In this document: piece by piece, positions 1-9,900 of the stretch
Layout: every line of letters begins with the position of its first letter
How positions within the stretch are numbered: position 1 is the stretch's first letter
DNA from: Bacteroidota bacterium
GTDB lineage: Bacteria; Bacteroidota; Bacteroidia; NS11-12g; UBA955
NCBI GenBank assembly: GCA_947450015.1
Contig: CANFUB010000005.1
Coordinates: forward strand, 1-26,336
Length of the DNA: 26,336 bases
Reading direction: 5' to 3'
Position numbers and translations under genes: made by a program
The notes under the pieces: generated by a model
The model's input: the letters and a program-made list of their open reading frames with translations, nothing else
Database searches by the model: none
Told to the model about the DNA's origin: nothing

Positions 1-147
1 AATCCTTGCATCATGCATTCTATACTCAAATGCATAATAATCGCCTTTGCCTACAATCTCATTATCCTTCTCTTGATTATTAAACCCATACCTATAATTC
101 CTATTGGTATCATTCACATATTGCATATCGGTTATTGCACTACCAAA
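1..147 (-). repeat. Rhs core-end repeat, copy C (inverted, partial)
   Basis: On the minus strand, bases 147 to 1 repeat the first part of the core-end segment found at 22067 and 23574. Over the first 62 bases it differs from each of the other two at 3 positions; beyond that it diverges more (NNQEKDNE instead of NGEEKEN). It is cut by the window edge. With copies A and B in the opposite orientation, it forms a long-distance inverted repeat around the whole locus. Confidence 0.85.
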
Positions 148-234
148 GGTAGGGTAAGGTGATAGGTTGTTTATCCTGATGGTTGTTAGTTGTTCGCTAT
201 TTAAGTAATTACTCAAAACAGGTGTTTTTATGAA
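1..234 (-). pseudogene. Rhs core tail fragment, cut by the left window edge
   Basis: Read on the minus strand, bases 234 to 1 are open in one frame after a stop at 237-235. From base 147 the translation carries the same Rhs-core signature as the two plus-strand copies in this window: FGSAITDMQYVNDTN, then RYGFNNQEKDNE and a stretch ending HDARI at the window edge. At DNA level its first 62 bases differ from the copy at 22067 at only 3 positions. The 29 residues upstream of the core signature look like neither YD repeats nor anything I recognise, and no in-frame ATG precedes the core; a TTG at 216-214 is the only plausible early start. This looks like an orphan Rhs tail cassette (core end plus an unseen C-terminal domain outside the window), comparable to the one at 23541. 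Whether it is a pseudogene or an expressed small gene cannot be decided here. Confidence 0.75.
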
Positions 235-666
235 TTATTACGCCAACATTAGACTAAAAAAATATTAAAAACAAACAATTATTTGGGGTTAATACCATTT
301 TGCCAAAATTTTATTTTGACAAAAACTTAAAGAAGAAAATTCTTTTTATTGTAGTTTTTAAAAGAATACCAAAGTAAGAAGTTATAAAGACGTAATTTAG
401 GATTTGATTAAATGGCGCTTATTTCAAGCTACAAATATTAAACTAAAATTCAGATATTCAATCGATAACCAATTTTTATTAGTTGTTAGTGCAAATTTTT
501 TATAAATTACTTTTTAAATTAACTTTAATTCGTTTACTTTGATTTTGAAATAGTGCATGTTATTTATTATAACAGCACTTTTTAGGACATATTCACTTAA
601 CAGAACCGCAGCACTTTGTTATTTTGATATTGTTAAAGTAGAAAACCTTTAATAAAATTAATATAA
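235..666. other. Intergenic region upstream of the response regulator
   Basis: This 432-bp AT-rich stretch shows no credible coding region on either strand. It separates the minus-strand Rhs fragment from the plus-strand response regulator, so it should hold the upstream regions of both. I found no exact TAnnTTTG promoter element here. The only structured element is the hairpin at 552-583, listed separately. Confidence 0.6.
552..583 (+). terminator. Hairpin followed by a T run, upstream of the response regulator
   Basis: Two nested 5-bp arms pair: AGTGC (552-556) with GCACT (575-579), and GTTAT (559-563) with ATAAC (569-573), with a small asymmetric bulge between them and a 5-base loop. Five T residues run from 579 to 583. 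The shape is that of a weak intrinsic terminator. No plus-strand gene ends just upstream. It may therefore be a leader attenuator for the gene at 667, the end of a small transcript, or chance in AT-rich DNA. Confidence 0.3.
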
Positions 667-1461
667 ATGGCAATTGATGACATCGGAATGAATGAAAATA
701 CTGGAAATAACCAGTATTTAAAAAGTAGATTTAATAATTACACTCCTTTTGATTTATCATCGAATAAGATAAAGACTGTAAATATTGATGAATCTTTAAA
801 AGATTTAAAAATATTAATAGTAGAAGACCAAGAGCTCTTTTCAATTGGACTCATGACACTTTTAAATGGATATGGATTCATTTCGAAGTGCGACAGAGTC
901 TCGAACAGCAAGGATGCAGTAAAGTTATTAGCAAATTTTAAATATGATATTGTATTTGTTGATTTTCAATTGCGAAAAATGGGTGGAATAGAGTTAGTTA
1001 GAACTATTAAAAGAAAATATAAAAAATGTAAAATTATTGTAATTACATCAATGGAAAATAAATCCGATGTGCATGATTTTATGGATTTAGGAGTTCCAGC
1101 TTTTTTGTCTAAGGATTGTGAGGCAAATGAATTGATTCATGCATTTGAATTAGTTGTAGATGGTGGGTCGTATGTATGTTCTAAAGCTAAAGATCTTTAC
1201 ATTCAATATTTAGAAGATAAGTCAAAAGAATTAAGTAAACAAAAACAATTAGATTTATTGACTAAAAAGGAAAAAATGATTATCGTATACATTTGCATGG
1301 AGATGACCTCTACTCAAATTGCTAAAAAGCTAGGTAATGAAAAGGGTACAATTGATCAACACAGAAAAAATATTTTCAAAAAACTAGGTGTTAAGAATAT
1401 GATAGGGTTAGCAATTTTTGCATTTGCCAATGGTATGTATACACCTGAGTTTATGTTGTAA
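667..1461 (+). CDS. LuxR/NarL-type response regulator
   Basis: The protein is a two-component response regulator that probably binds DNA when phosphorylated. A non-conserved N-terminal extension of about 45 residues precedes a receiver domain (about 47-165). The receiver shows the acidic pair E53/D54 in IVEDQE, the phospho-acceptor D99 at the end of the strand IVFVD, the switch residue T127 in IVITS, and the conserved K149 in FLSKD. A GerE-type helix-turn-helix spans about 197-262, with recognisable motifs LLTKKEKMII, STQIAKKLG and IDQHRKNIFKKLGV. At 264 residues it is about 50 longer than a typical NarL-like regulator because of the extension. No sensor kinase lies next to it. It stands 237 bp upstream of the Rhs operon in the same direction and is a candidate regulator of that operon, but the sequence gives only proximity as support. 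Start chosen at the first ATG of the frame; an ATG at residue 8 would change little. Confidence 0.92.
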   Translation: MAIDDIGMNENTGNNQYLKSRFNNYTPFDLSSNKIKTVNIDESLKDLKILIVEDQELFSIGLMTLLNGYGFISKCDRVSNSKDAVKLLANFKYDIVFVDFQLRKMGGIELVRTIKRKYKKCKIIVITSMENKSDVHDFMDLGVPAFLSKDCEANELIHAFELVVDGGSYVCSKAKDLYIQYLEDKSKELSKQKQLDLLTKKEKMIIVYICMEMTSTQIAKKLGNEKGTIDQHRKNIFKKLGVKNMIGLAIFAFANGMYTPEFML

Positions 1462-1527
1462 CTTAACTTAGTTTTCTACACTCATCTTTTGAAGTTTTTT
1501 TATCTTAAATAATTACCCATAAATAAA

Positions 1528-1561
1528 AATAATTTATACCTATTTGTAGGTATAAATTATT
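1528..1561. terminator. Perfect 15-bp inverted repeat with 4-base loop
   Basis: Bases 1528-1542 pair perfectly with 1547-1561 around the loop TTTG. Four G-C pairs sit next to the loop and the rest of the stem is A-T. It lies 66 bp after the response regulator stop, between that gene and the operon promoter. There is no T run directly downstream on the plus strand, while the minus strand would have a T-rich stretch after it. A transcription terminator (possibly bidirectional) for the regulator gene is most likely. A protein-binding palindrome is the alternative. Confidence 0.5.
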
Positions 1562-1636
1562 AATTAAAAAGAGCTTAAATAATTGATTATAAATTATATA
1601 CAATCCAATAAAATATTTTTATTTTTTGTATACTCA

Positions 1637-1667
1637 TTTCAATATATCAAAATTTGACTTACGTTTG
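1637..1667 (+). promoter_or_regulatory. Bacteroidota-type promoter of the Rhs operon
   Basis: The sequence TACGTTTG at 1660-1667 matches the Bacteroidota -7 element TAnnTTTG exactly. TTTC at 1637-1640 stands 19 bases upstream and matches the -33 element TTTG at three of four positions. The expected transcription start is around 1674, about 25 bases before the ATG at 1699. The position, after the hairpin at 1528-1561 and before the first of a run of tightly packed genes, fits a single promoter for the whole cluster. Confidence 0.6.
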
Positions 1668-1698
1668 GTTTCAAATTCCAACTTAAATCATATTTGGT

Positions 1699-2850
1699 AT
1701 GAAATCAAAAATAATTATAAAATTTTCATTAACAATTCTCTGTTTTTTTTTCTTCAATTTTTGTAAAGCCCAAATCAATTTGGAATTTACTTCAATTAAT
1801 GAATATGCTTTTAATACAAAAGAAGCACTCAACTTAATTGTAACGAATGGAACAACCAAACCATTCAATGTTATATTTAATGGTAGAATAAAAGATGCCA
1901 GTGGACAAACGGTTGTAGAATTTAAATCGCATGAAGCGACCCTTAGTTTAGGAGCCACTATTTTTTCACCACAGAACATTTCATTTTCTGAAACTCAGTA
2001 TTATAATAACGATATAGCCGAGATAGAAGCAAGCTCGGGTTCATACCCATCGGGTAATTATTCTATTTGTGTATGGGCCACCTGTACCACACCCGATTGT
2101 AATGGAACGGGAAGCGATAATGTTTCTCATCTAGAACCAAAATGCATTCAAATACACATTGAAAATCCAACGCCTCTTTTATTAGCCACTCCCGAGAGCG
2201 AAGCGGAAATTGAAAGTACCCGCCCTTTGTATAACTGGATTCCACCTTCACCCGTAGCAGGCAGTGCAAGTTTAAATTATACTATGATATTGGTTGAATT
2301 GTTGGATGGACAATCTAAAGCAGACGCCCTAACACAAAACAGACCACTCATAGAATTAGAAGGAATAGGAAATCCTGCACTCATGCACCCTTCAGATATA
2401 CCTGAATTGGAAAAAGGCAAATGGTATGCTTGGCAAGTGCAAGCCTATGTAGGCAAAACGCCAATTGCAAAAAGTGAACAATGGAAATTTAAGGTGAAGA
2501 AGGATAGTATTGATTTGAAAAAAATACCAAAAGAATTATCGTACATAGAAATAAAAGGGCAAACTGGCGAATCTTTTTTTTATGCTGTTGGTCAACTTAA
2601 ATTAAGACATGTTGTAAGATTTGAAAATGGAATTATAAACTTAATTATAAAAGACAAAAATGGAAAAGTTATTAAAATTGATAACCCGATTTTCAGTATT
2701 CAACCTGGAGATAATCGCTTGGACCTTGATTTATCAGATAATATTTATTTTAAACATGGACAGAATTATACCTTAAATGGAAATTTACTAAATGGTGAGC
2801 CATTTTTTATTTCATTCATGTACATCAATCCTAAATACTTAAAAGGTTAA
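1699..2850 (+). CDS. Secreted protein with fibronectin-III-like region, first gene of Rhs cluster
   Basis: The protein starts with a clear Sec signal peptide (residues 1-24: lysines, a Phe-rich hydrophobic core, cleavage expected after CKA before Gln25). Residues about 25-155 are beta-rich with three cysteines (C124, C129, C134), followed by C149. Residues about 158-267 look like a fibronectin-III/Ig-like fold: a Pro-rich start, RPLYNWIPPSP, then YTMILVELLDGQ, and a closing strand pair KWYAWQVQAY and SEQWKFKV. This pattern is common in secreted Bacteroidota proteins. The remaining 115 residues are beta-rich and not recognised. No type IX secretion sorting domain is visible at the C-terminus. 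It is followed after 3 bp by the OmpH-like gene. Its role is unknown; binding or scaffolding of a secreted partner is an inference from the FN3-like fold. Start: the ATG at 1699 places the signal peptide correctly. Confidence 0.75.
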   Translation: MKSKIIIKFSLTILCFFFFNFCKAQINLEFTSINEYAFNTKEALNLIVTNGTTKPFNVIFNGRIKDASGQTVVEFKSHEATLSLGATIFSPQNISFSETQYYNNDIAEIEASSGSYPSGNYSICVWATCTTPDCNGTGSDNVSHLEPKCIQIHIENPTPLLLATPESEAEIESTRPLYNWIPPSPVAGSASLNYTMILVELLDGQSKADALTQNRPLIELEGIGNPALMHPSDIPELEKGKWYAWQVQAYVGKTPIAKSEQWKFKVKKDSIDLKKIPKELSYIEIKGQTGESFFYAVGQLKLRHVVRFENGIINLIIKDKNGKVIKIDNPIFSIQPGDNRLDLDLSDNIYFKHGQNYTLNGNLLNGEPFFISFMYINPKYLKG

Positions 2851-2853
2851 TAT

Positions 2854-3348
2854 ATGAGTAAAATTATTGCTGTCTTTGCGACTGTATTGTCAATCCTAGC
2901 CTTGTTATTTAGCATCTACCAATATTCTCAAAAGAAGGAAATATATTATGTAGAAAATGGTAAACTCTATGATGGATTTAATTTAAAAAAGGAATATGAA
3001 ACTCAAATACAAAAATTGAGAATTGAAAGAGGAAATCAGTTGGATAGCTTAGCACTCCATATCAAACAATTGGAAGCTCAGAAATTAACCAATGAAGCTC
3101 AATATGTTCAAGAGTTTTACATTCAAAAAGCTAAGAAATTTGAAGAAGATGAAACAGCATTGCTGTCTGAGTATAACCAACAAATTTGGAAGCGATTAAA
3201 TCAATATGCTATTGAATATAGCAAAGAAAAAAATATTGATATTTTAATCGGTGCTAGTGGTAATGGAACCATTTTACATGCAAATGAAAAATTAGACGTA
3301 ACCAATGATTTAATTAATTATGCCAATAAAAGATACAGTGGCAAATAG
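2854..3348 (+). CDS. OmpH/Skp-family periplasmic chaperone, membrane-anchored
   Basis: The 164-residue protein matches the Skp/OmpH family in layout. It has an N-terminal hydrophobic segment (about 4-24) that looks like an uncleaved anchor, a short strand YYVENGKLYDGFNLKKE (31-47), a long charged helical hairpin or coiled coil (about 45-125), and a C-terminal strand/helix DILIGASGNGTILHAN plus LDVTNDLINYANKRY that closes the family's small beta body. Skp proteins are trimeric holdases that keep secreted and outer-membrane proteins unfolded in the periplasm. The hydrophobic N-terminus lacks an obvious cleavage site and is followed by YSQKK, so tethering to the inner membrane is likely. Placed between the FN3-like protein and the giant secreted proteins, it may be a dedicated chaperone for their passage through the periplasm (inference). 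Confidence 0.8.
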   Translation: MSKIIAVFATVLSILALLFSIYQYSQKKEIYYVENGKLYDGFNLKKEYETQIQKLRIERGNQLDSLALHIKQLEAQKLTNEAQYVQEFYIQKAKKFEEDETALLSEYNQQIWKRLNQYAIEYSKEKNIDILIGASGNGTILHANEKLDVTNDLINYANKRYSGK

Positions 3349-3931
3349 AATTTTATTCATGTTAATAATGCTATTAACTGCCTGCGGCAAAAGCACCCTA
3401 GCACCAGAGGCTTATGTGAATTGGATAGATGATAAGAACAATGGTTGCATTAAATCAGAAACGATTGGGAAAATAAAATATACGGTTATATACCGACCGT
3501 CTGATTATTCGATTGCAAAAGGGTATTTGAATAAACGAGAAAATTACAAGACAATAGTTCCAGGCCAACATCATTCATTTGTTGTAAAAATGGAACCTTT
3601 AGATGGTAAGACACCTGTTTTAACAATTGATGCTAAAGCAAAAGAAGAACCTTTTGAAAGGATAAATTACTATTTGAATGATGCGCAGTATTATATAGAA
3701 ATGATAGAAGGGAAAGATACAATGCCTGTAAATAATTATATATACGAACGGTATTACAATTTGTCGCCCGACCAAAGTTTGGTGTTGGGCTTCGATCAGA
3801 AATACAAACTAGGCGAGAAAGAAATTACTTTGATTATAGAAGATAAAATATTTAATACAGGCAAAGTGGCCTTTAATTTTAGTGAATCTACCTTAAATAA
3901 AATACCCCAATTAAGACATGATGACAAGTAA
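3338..3931 (+). CDS. Small lipoprotein of the Rhs cluster, function unknown
   Basis: The N-terminus carries a hydrophobic run ending in a lipobox LTAC followed by GKS, so the product should be a lipoprotein anchored through that cysteine. The start is uncertain. An ATG at 3320 overlaps the upstream gene and puts an unusual acidic-containing leader before the signal. A GTG at 3338 gives a leader ANRILFMLIMLLTAC. An ATG at 3359 leaves only 8 residues before the cysteine. I chose 3338 because it gives a normal lipoprotein signal with an Arg; this is a weak preference. The mature part (about 180 residues) is beta-rich, with strands such as KYTVIYRPSDY, HSFVVKMEP and EITLIIEDK, and shows no motif I recognise. 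It ends 14 bases inside the longest reading of the next, giant gene, which suggests translational coupling. It may anchor or assist the secreted giant proteins at the envelope. Confidence 0.7.
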   Translation: MANRILFMLIMLLTACGKSTLAPEAYVNWIDDKNNGCIKSETIGKIKYTVIYRPSDYSIAKGYLNKRENYKTIVPGQHHSFVVKMEPLDGKTPVLTIDAKAKEEPFERINYYLNDAQYYIEMIEGKDTMPVNNYIYERYYNLSPDQSLVLGFDQKYKLGEKEITLIIEDKIFNTGKVAFNFSESTLNKIPQLRHDDK

Positions 3932-6900
3932 CTTAAAGTATAAATACTTCGCGTTTGCTATGATACGAAAAAGGAGCAAATTTATTGCTGCTTTTTTTGC
4001 AATCAATATGCTTTTGGAAATTTTAGTGCCAATGAAAGCATGGGCGTTAACTGGCGGACCTAGTCAGCCAGAATCTTCGAGTTTTGAACCAGTTAATACA
4101 ACCGAAATGGTGGACTTATTTAGTGGTGATTTTAATTATAATATTCCATTGTTCGATGTAGGCGGCTATCCAATAAATATAAGTTATCATGGAGGTATAA
4201 CAATGGATCAGGAGGCTAGCTGGGTTGGCTTAGGCTGGAATATTAATCCTGGTGCAATCAATAGAGGAATGAGAGGTTTACCAGATGATTTTTTAAAGGA
4301 GGATATTAAGAAAGAAATGCATACCAAAAAGAATGTGACTTGGGCCTTAAAGTTAAATACAGATTTAGAAATTTTTGGCAATTGGGGTAAAGAAAAAAGA
4401 AATGGAATGGATAAAAAAATAGGAAATGAAGGCGGAGGTTATCACCAAGCTAAGCATATGAACAAGTTGAGTAAAACCCAAATTGGGTTAGGGGTTGTAT
4501 ACAATAATTACAAAGGCTTAGGCTATTCATTGGATTTTAGCACTGATATTACAAAGTCAACTTATATGAGCGAGGATGCCTATAATAAAAGGCGAATTGA
4601 AAATGCTGAAGCTGGCAACTTTGGTAAAAAAGTAGAAGTTGCAGAAAAAGTAGGTAAGCTAAAGGGTAATGTTAGTTTTGGATTAAACTCTCAAGATGGT
4701 TCAACCTTAGGAGGAGGATTGTCCTATTCAATTAAGATTAAGGAGGATGAAAGCAAAGCAAAAAGTATAGTCCCTTCTGTAGGTTTAGGCTATAATTCAT
4801 TCTTAGGTTCAAAGTCGCTAGATGTAGGTTTAAGTTATACTAAAGACATGGCTATAGTTAATTCAAAGACTGGCTCTAGATCAAGCAGTCACAGTTTATT
4901 TGGGGTGGGTAGTTACTTGCCTATAGGTATCTATAGTTTTATGCCTAGTATTACAATGTCAACTTTAAGTACTTCTAACTCCTTTAATGCCACCGTAGGT
5001 TTTGATGCTTTTGGGGGTCATCCAGATATGCGTTTAAGTGGATTTTATAATACTGAAGAAATTGAAAATGAAAGTACGCACAGCAGGGCTTATGGTTACC
5101 TATATGAGCATACCATTTTATCTGATAGAGGTAATGGTGGAGTTGTAATGGATTTTAATAGGGAAAAAGAAACTGCAGTTAATAAAAATTTATCACATTT
5201 ACCTTTAACAAATCATACCTATGATATTTATTCAGTGAGCGGCCAAGGTACTGGTGGTATGTATAGACCACACAGGGTTACTTTAGGTGTTTTAAACGAT
5301 GGTTTCGCTAGAAATAAAAATAAAACAGCAGGTATGAATGACCTAGGTATTGAATTAGGATTTGGGTCGAATTTTAGAGTAGGTATTAACTATAAAAACA
5401 AATCACAAAAATCGTCAACAGGTTTATGGGGTAATTCAACAAATGGCACTCCTTCTGACAATGAATTATTGGAATATATGAGGTATAATTTGCAACCTGA
5501 GGATAATACAAATTATCAAAGGTACAAGCATTTTTATTTTAAATCAGCTGGAGAACAGACGCCATCAGACAATTCAATTGCATCATCATGGGGAGGTAAA
5601 AATGAAGTGTCCCTTAAAATAGAAAAGACGGGAGGAACCCATCGCAATTTAAGATTTGGCAAAGTAAAAGCCACACTCAACGAAAAACCAGGCAGTCAAA
5701 TCATGGGAACATCCTCTGAGATTGCAATAAGAAGCAATGTCATTAGCTATTTAACTGCCGAAGAAGCGAGTCATTCTGGAATTGGTTTAGACCCTTTCAT
5801 TATCAGCTATCCTCAAAATTATTGGACAAATTATATAAAAAATAATTTAACACCACCTATATCACATAAAAGTAGATACAATAAAGTAACTGGAGAAAGA
5901 GCCCATCATATTTCAGAAGTTATTTCAAATTCAGGAGATGGTATGCGTTATGTATATGGATTACCAGCCTACAATAATCTTCAAAAGGAAGTCATGTTTG
6001 CTGTTTCAAAGGATATGAATGCTAATAAAAGTAATACTATTAGTAGATCTGATAGAACCGAAATTCCTGAAAAAGGTTTAGTGACTTACAAACCAGATCA
6101 ATATGATAATAGTATAAGTAATGAACGAGGAGTCGACCATTATTTTAATGCTTCCTACATGCCTGAGTATGCACACTCTTATTTGCTAACTGGTGTATTG
6201 TCTCCTGATTATGCTGATTTAACTGGCGATGGCATTACAGATGATGATTATGGAAGTGCTGTCAAGTTTAATTATTACAAAACCCCTGGTCAATATAATT
6301 GGCGCACCCCCTATGAAGAAAATAGTGCAAATCTTGACCAAGGATTTTTATCTGATAATTCTGATAACAAAGGTTCTTATGTATTTGGCAAAAAGGAGCA
6401 ATGGTATTTACAATCTATGGAGTCTAAAACCCATATTGCAGAGTTTAAATTGTCAAAGCGAAATGATGGTAGAGGTGTAGCAGGTGAAAATGGAGGGTTA
6501 AGCACATTGGATAGCAATTCATCCATGAAACTCGATTCGATAGTTATATATAGCAAACTCGATTTGTTAACCAATGGTAAAAATGCAATTCCTGTAAAGA
6601 CAATTGTTTTTCAATACGATTATACTTTATGTCCAGGAATTCCAAACAATTCTATAAGCGGTGAAGGTAAATTAACTTTAAGATCAATTTACTTTACTTA
6701 CGGCAATTCGGGAAAAGGCGCTTTAAATCCATATCAATTTAATTATAGCAATTACAATCCTCCTTATAGCCATGTTCATTACGACAGATGGGGCAATTAC
6801 AAAAAGGCGGATGAAAATCTGCCCAATCGATTTTTTCCTTATGATGATTATTTGACTTCAAGGGATACTATGAATAGCTATGCAAGTGCTTGGAATTTAA

Positions 6901-9900
6901 ACTCCATTGAATTGCCCTCTGGAGGTAAGATAAATATTGAATACGAAGCGGATGACTATGCGTATGTGCAAGATAGAAGAGCGATGAGCATGATGAAAGT
7001 TGTTGGTGCTACATCAACAAAAAGGGAAGATTTTTCACTACCCGCAGAATTTAATTCAGGAAACAATGTCAATATTCCTAGAGCAGCTAAATTATACGAT
7101 CAAGGAAAAGATAATAATTATATCTATTTTAAATTAAAAGAGTCGCCCTCTGAAATCACAGGTGACAAACGACAATTTTTAGTAGATCGGTATTTGAAAA
7201 ACGAAAATGGTGAGTTAATGAATTATATCTATTATAGATTCAAAGTTAACATGGATCCTCGCAATGGGTATTCAAATAATTTCGAATACGTATCAGGATA
7301 TGCAGAAATCGATTGGACCGCTTGCGGCATTACAGATAATAGTTCCTATGGATATGTTAAATTAAAAGAAGTGCGCCAAGGTGATGTTGGGCTTACCAAA
7401 TGCAATCCTATTGCAAAGCAAGCATGGCAATTGGGATTGCAGCATTTAAGAAAAGTAATGTATCCTGGCAGCGATTTAAGTCAGGCTGATGAAGATGGAA
7501 ACAGAGTCTCTGCAATAAAGGGTTTAAAAAATGCATTTACAACTTCTCTTAATCTTTTTACAGGGCCCTATCAAAATTTAAGATGGAAACATATAGCACA
7601 AAATTTTGAAACCAATAGGTCCTATATCCGACTTTGTACTTCGAATGGATTTAAAGTTGGCGGTGGTAATCGTGTAAAAAGAATCACCATTAATGACAAT
7701 TGGAACGCAATGGATAACAGCCAAAGTTCGGGTGAATATGGACAAGAGTTTACTTATACCACAAAGACAAAATTAGAGAGCAATTCTGGAGAATTAATAA
7801 GTAGTGGTGTAGCCTCTTATGAGCCATTTATTGGGAATGATGAAAATCCGTTTAGAAGACCTGTTTTTTATCATACCAACAGATTCTTATTTCCAAATTT
7901 AAATGAATATCAGGAGGAGCCATTTGGAGAATCCTTTTTCCCTTCTGCATCTGTTGGTTATAGTAGAGTTGTGGTGCGAAATATACCTAAACCAGGAACG
8001 ATTGTTACTAGTACTGGCAAAGTAGTACATGAATTTTATACCGCAAAAGATTTTCCAGTAATTATTAAAAATACACCTTTAAAATTTATTACAAATGGAG
8101 GGGTCAATGCTACCAATAGCAGTAAAGATCATAAAGGAAAAACTTGGAAAAAATTCACCAAAGCACTTAAAGGCCTTTTTAATTTCGTGAAACGAGATTA
8201 CATGGTAGCCTCTCAAGGTTATTCTATTGTTTTAAATGATATGCATGGCAAGCCAAAATCAACAGCCATATACAGTAGCGACGACGAGGAATTAAACGAT
8301 AAAAATTTTACAGGTAGGCTGTTGTCTGGAACGGAATTTAAATACAAAACAGAATCTTCCATAAATCCCACTAGTTTTAAAAATGTATTTGATAGAAGTG
8401 AATCTGAAAGATTTAAACCAATACCCAAAGGCGCTAACTTAAACAATACTGTTTGGGTGATGAAGGAAACAGGAGAACTGGTTCAAAGAGAAATTGCAAC
8501 TGCATACGATATTGCCGTGGATACAAGAGAATCAAAATCAAATTTTACACATGCAGGCTTGGATTGGAACTTAGAGAATTTTATGATTTATGCAATACCT
8601 TGCCCATATCCCAAATACTTAGTAACTCAAAATCTGTATCAAGGCGCAGTTGTAACAAAGGTTATTCAACAATATGGTGTACTTGAAGAGACTGTTGCTT
8701 ACGATCATTCCTCTATTGTGAAAACGAAAAACTTAGTTTGGGATGAACAGACAGGGCAAGTGTTGCTCACCGCAACAACAAATGAGTTTGATGATCCTCT
8801 CTATAATTATTCATACCCTGCACATTTGATATACGATGGCATGGGGCCTTCCTATAAAAATATAGATTATGAAACTTCACTTTTAGTAAAAGGATCGGGC
8901 GAAATTGATTTAAGTATACTTGGTACTGAGGCAATGGATCGCTTTTATCCAGGGGATGAATTATTAATGACCAAAGATGGAATTACAGATAAAGCTTGGG
9001 TTCTTAAGGCAGAAAAGGACAATGCGGCCACTTCTGGTTATAAAGAAGTTCAAATTATTGATGCATATGGCCAACCTTTTTCAAAAGGCACTTGGAATGC
9101 ACGCGTGATTCGCTCTGGTAGGCGCAATATAGGGGCACCAGTTGGGGCTATCACAACCATGAGCAGAAATGTTTTTGAAGTAGGCCAAAATAGCAATAAA
9201 TTAAAACTAAATGAGTCTATAATACAAAGTAGTGCTGCATTGTTTTCGGATGATTGGCAAGATTATATTGGTAAAGCAGACAATATTAAACAACAATGCG
9301 ATACGTTTCAATTAAGCATTGGTCAAATTTATGGATTGTTGAAAGGGGTAGCACAATTAGATACCTCTGCAGGTGTTTTTAAATACAAATATAAGGCTGG
9401 TTCTGTTATGTCTGCGGATTCTACGCCCCCTAACATCAATACAATTCCATCAATTAATAGCACAATAAAAACTGTATTGGAAAAATATGTAGGTAATAAA
9501 TTGTTTGCTACTTGCGGCATAAGAAAGGCGAATTTTTATGATTATTATTTTGCAGCAAGTTCAACTTTTACTTTTTCTTTTGGTGCCAAATACAAATGTT
9601 CTCCACTTGAAGGGTATCAAATGTATAAATTGCCTTGTAATGTCAACTTAGAACCAGGGGCTGGCACTTTTGTAGATATTCATAAAGCTGATTCAATTTC
9701 TCGCAATTATTCTGTTGTTAATTCAAATACCATTTCCTTCACTGCATACAGAGGTGGGGCGAGTTGCACCTATCAAATGAATTATTCAAATAATTGCATT
9801 AGAACAATAGAATGTAAAACGATTAAAAGTTGTGATTATGTAATTGGTAAAAATGTAAATCCATATGTGCATAATCTCAAGGGTGTATGGCGTCAAAAAG

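Noticed and set aside
1683..2269. Minus-strand open frames at 1683-1979 and 2063-2269
   Set aside because: They lie opposite a well-supported secreted protein gene, have no domain-like composition, and are typical shadow frames.
4450..5090. Outer-membrane beta-barrel within the SpvB-like protein
   Set aside because: The Gly-rich alternating strands resemble porin strands, but comparable segments belong to the beta shell of such proteins; there is no C-terminal barrel signature.
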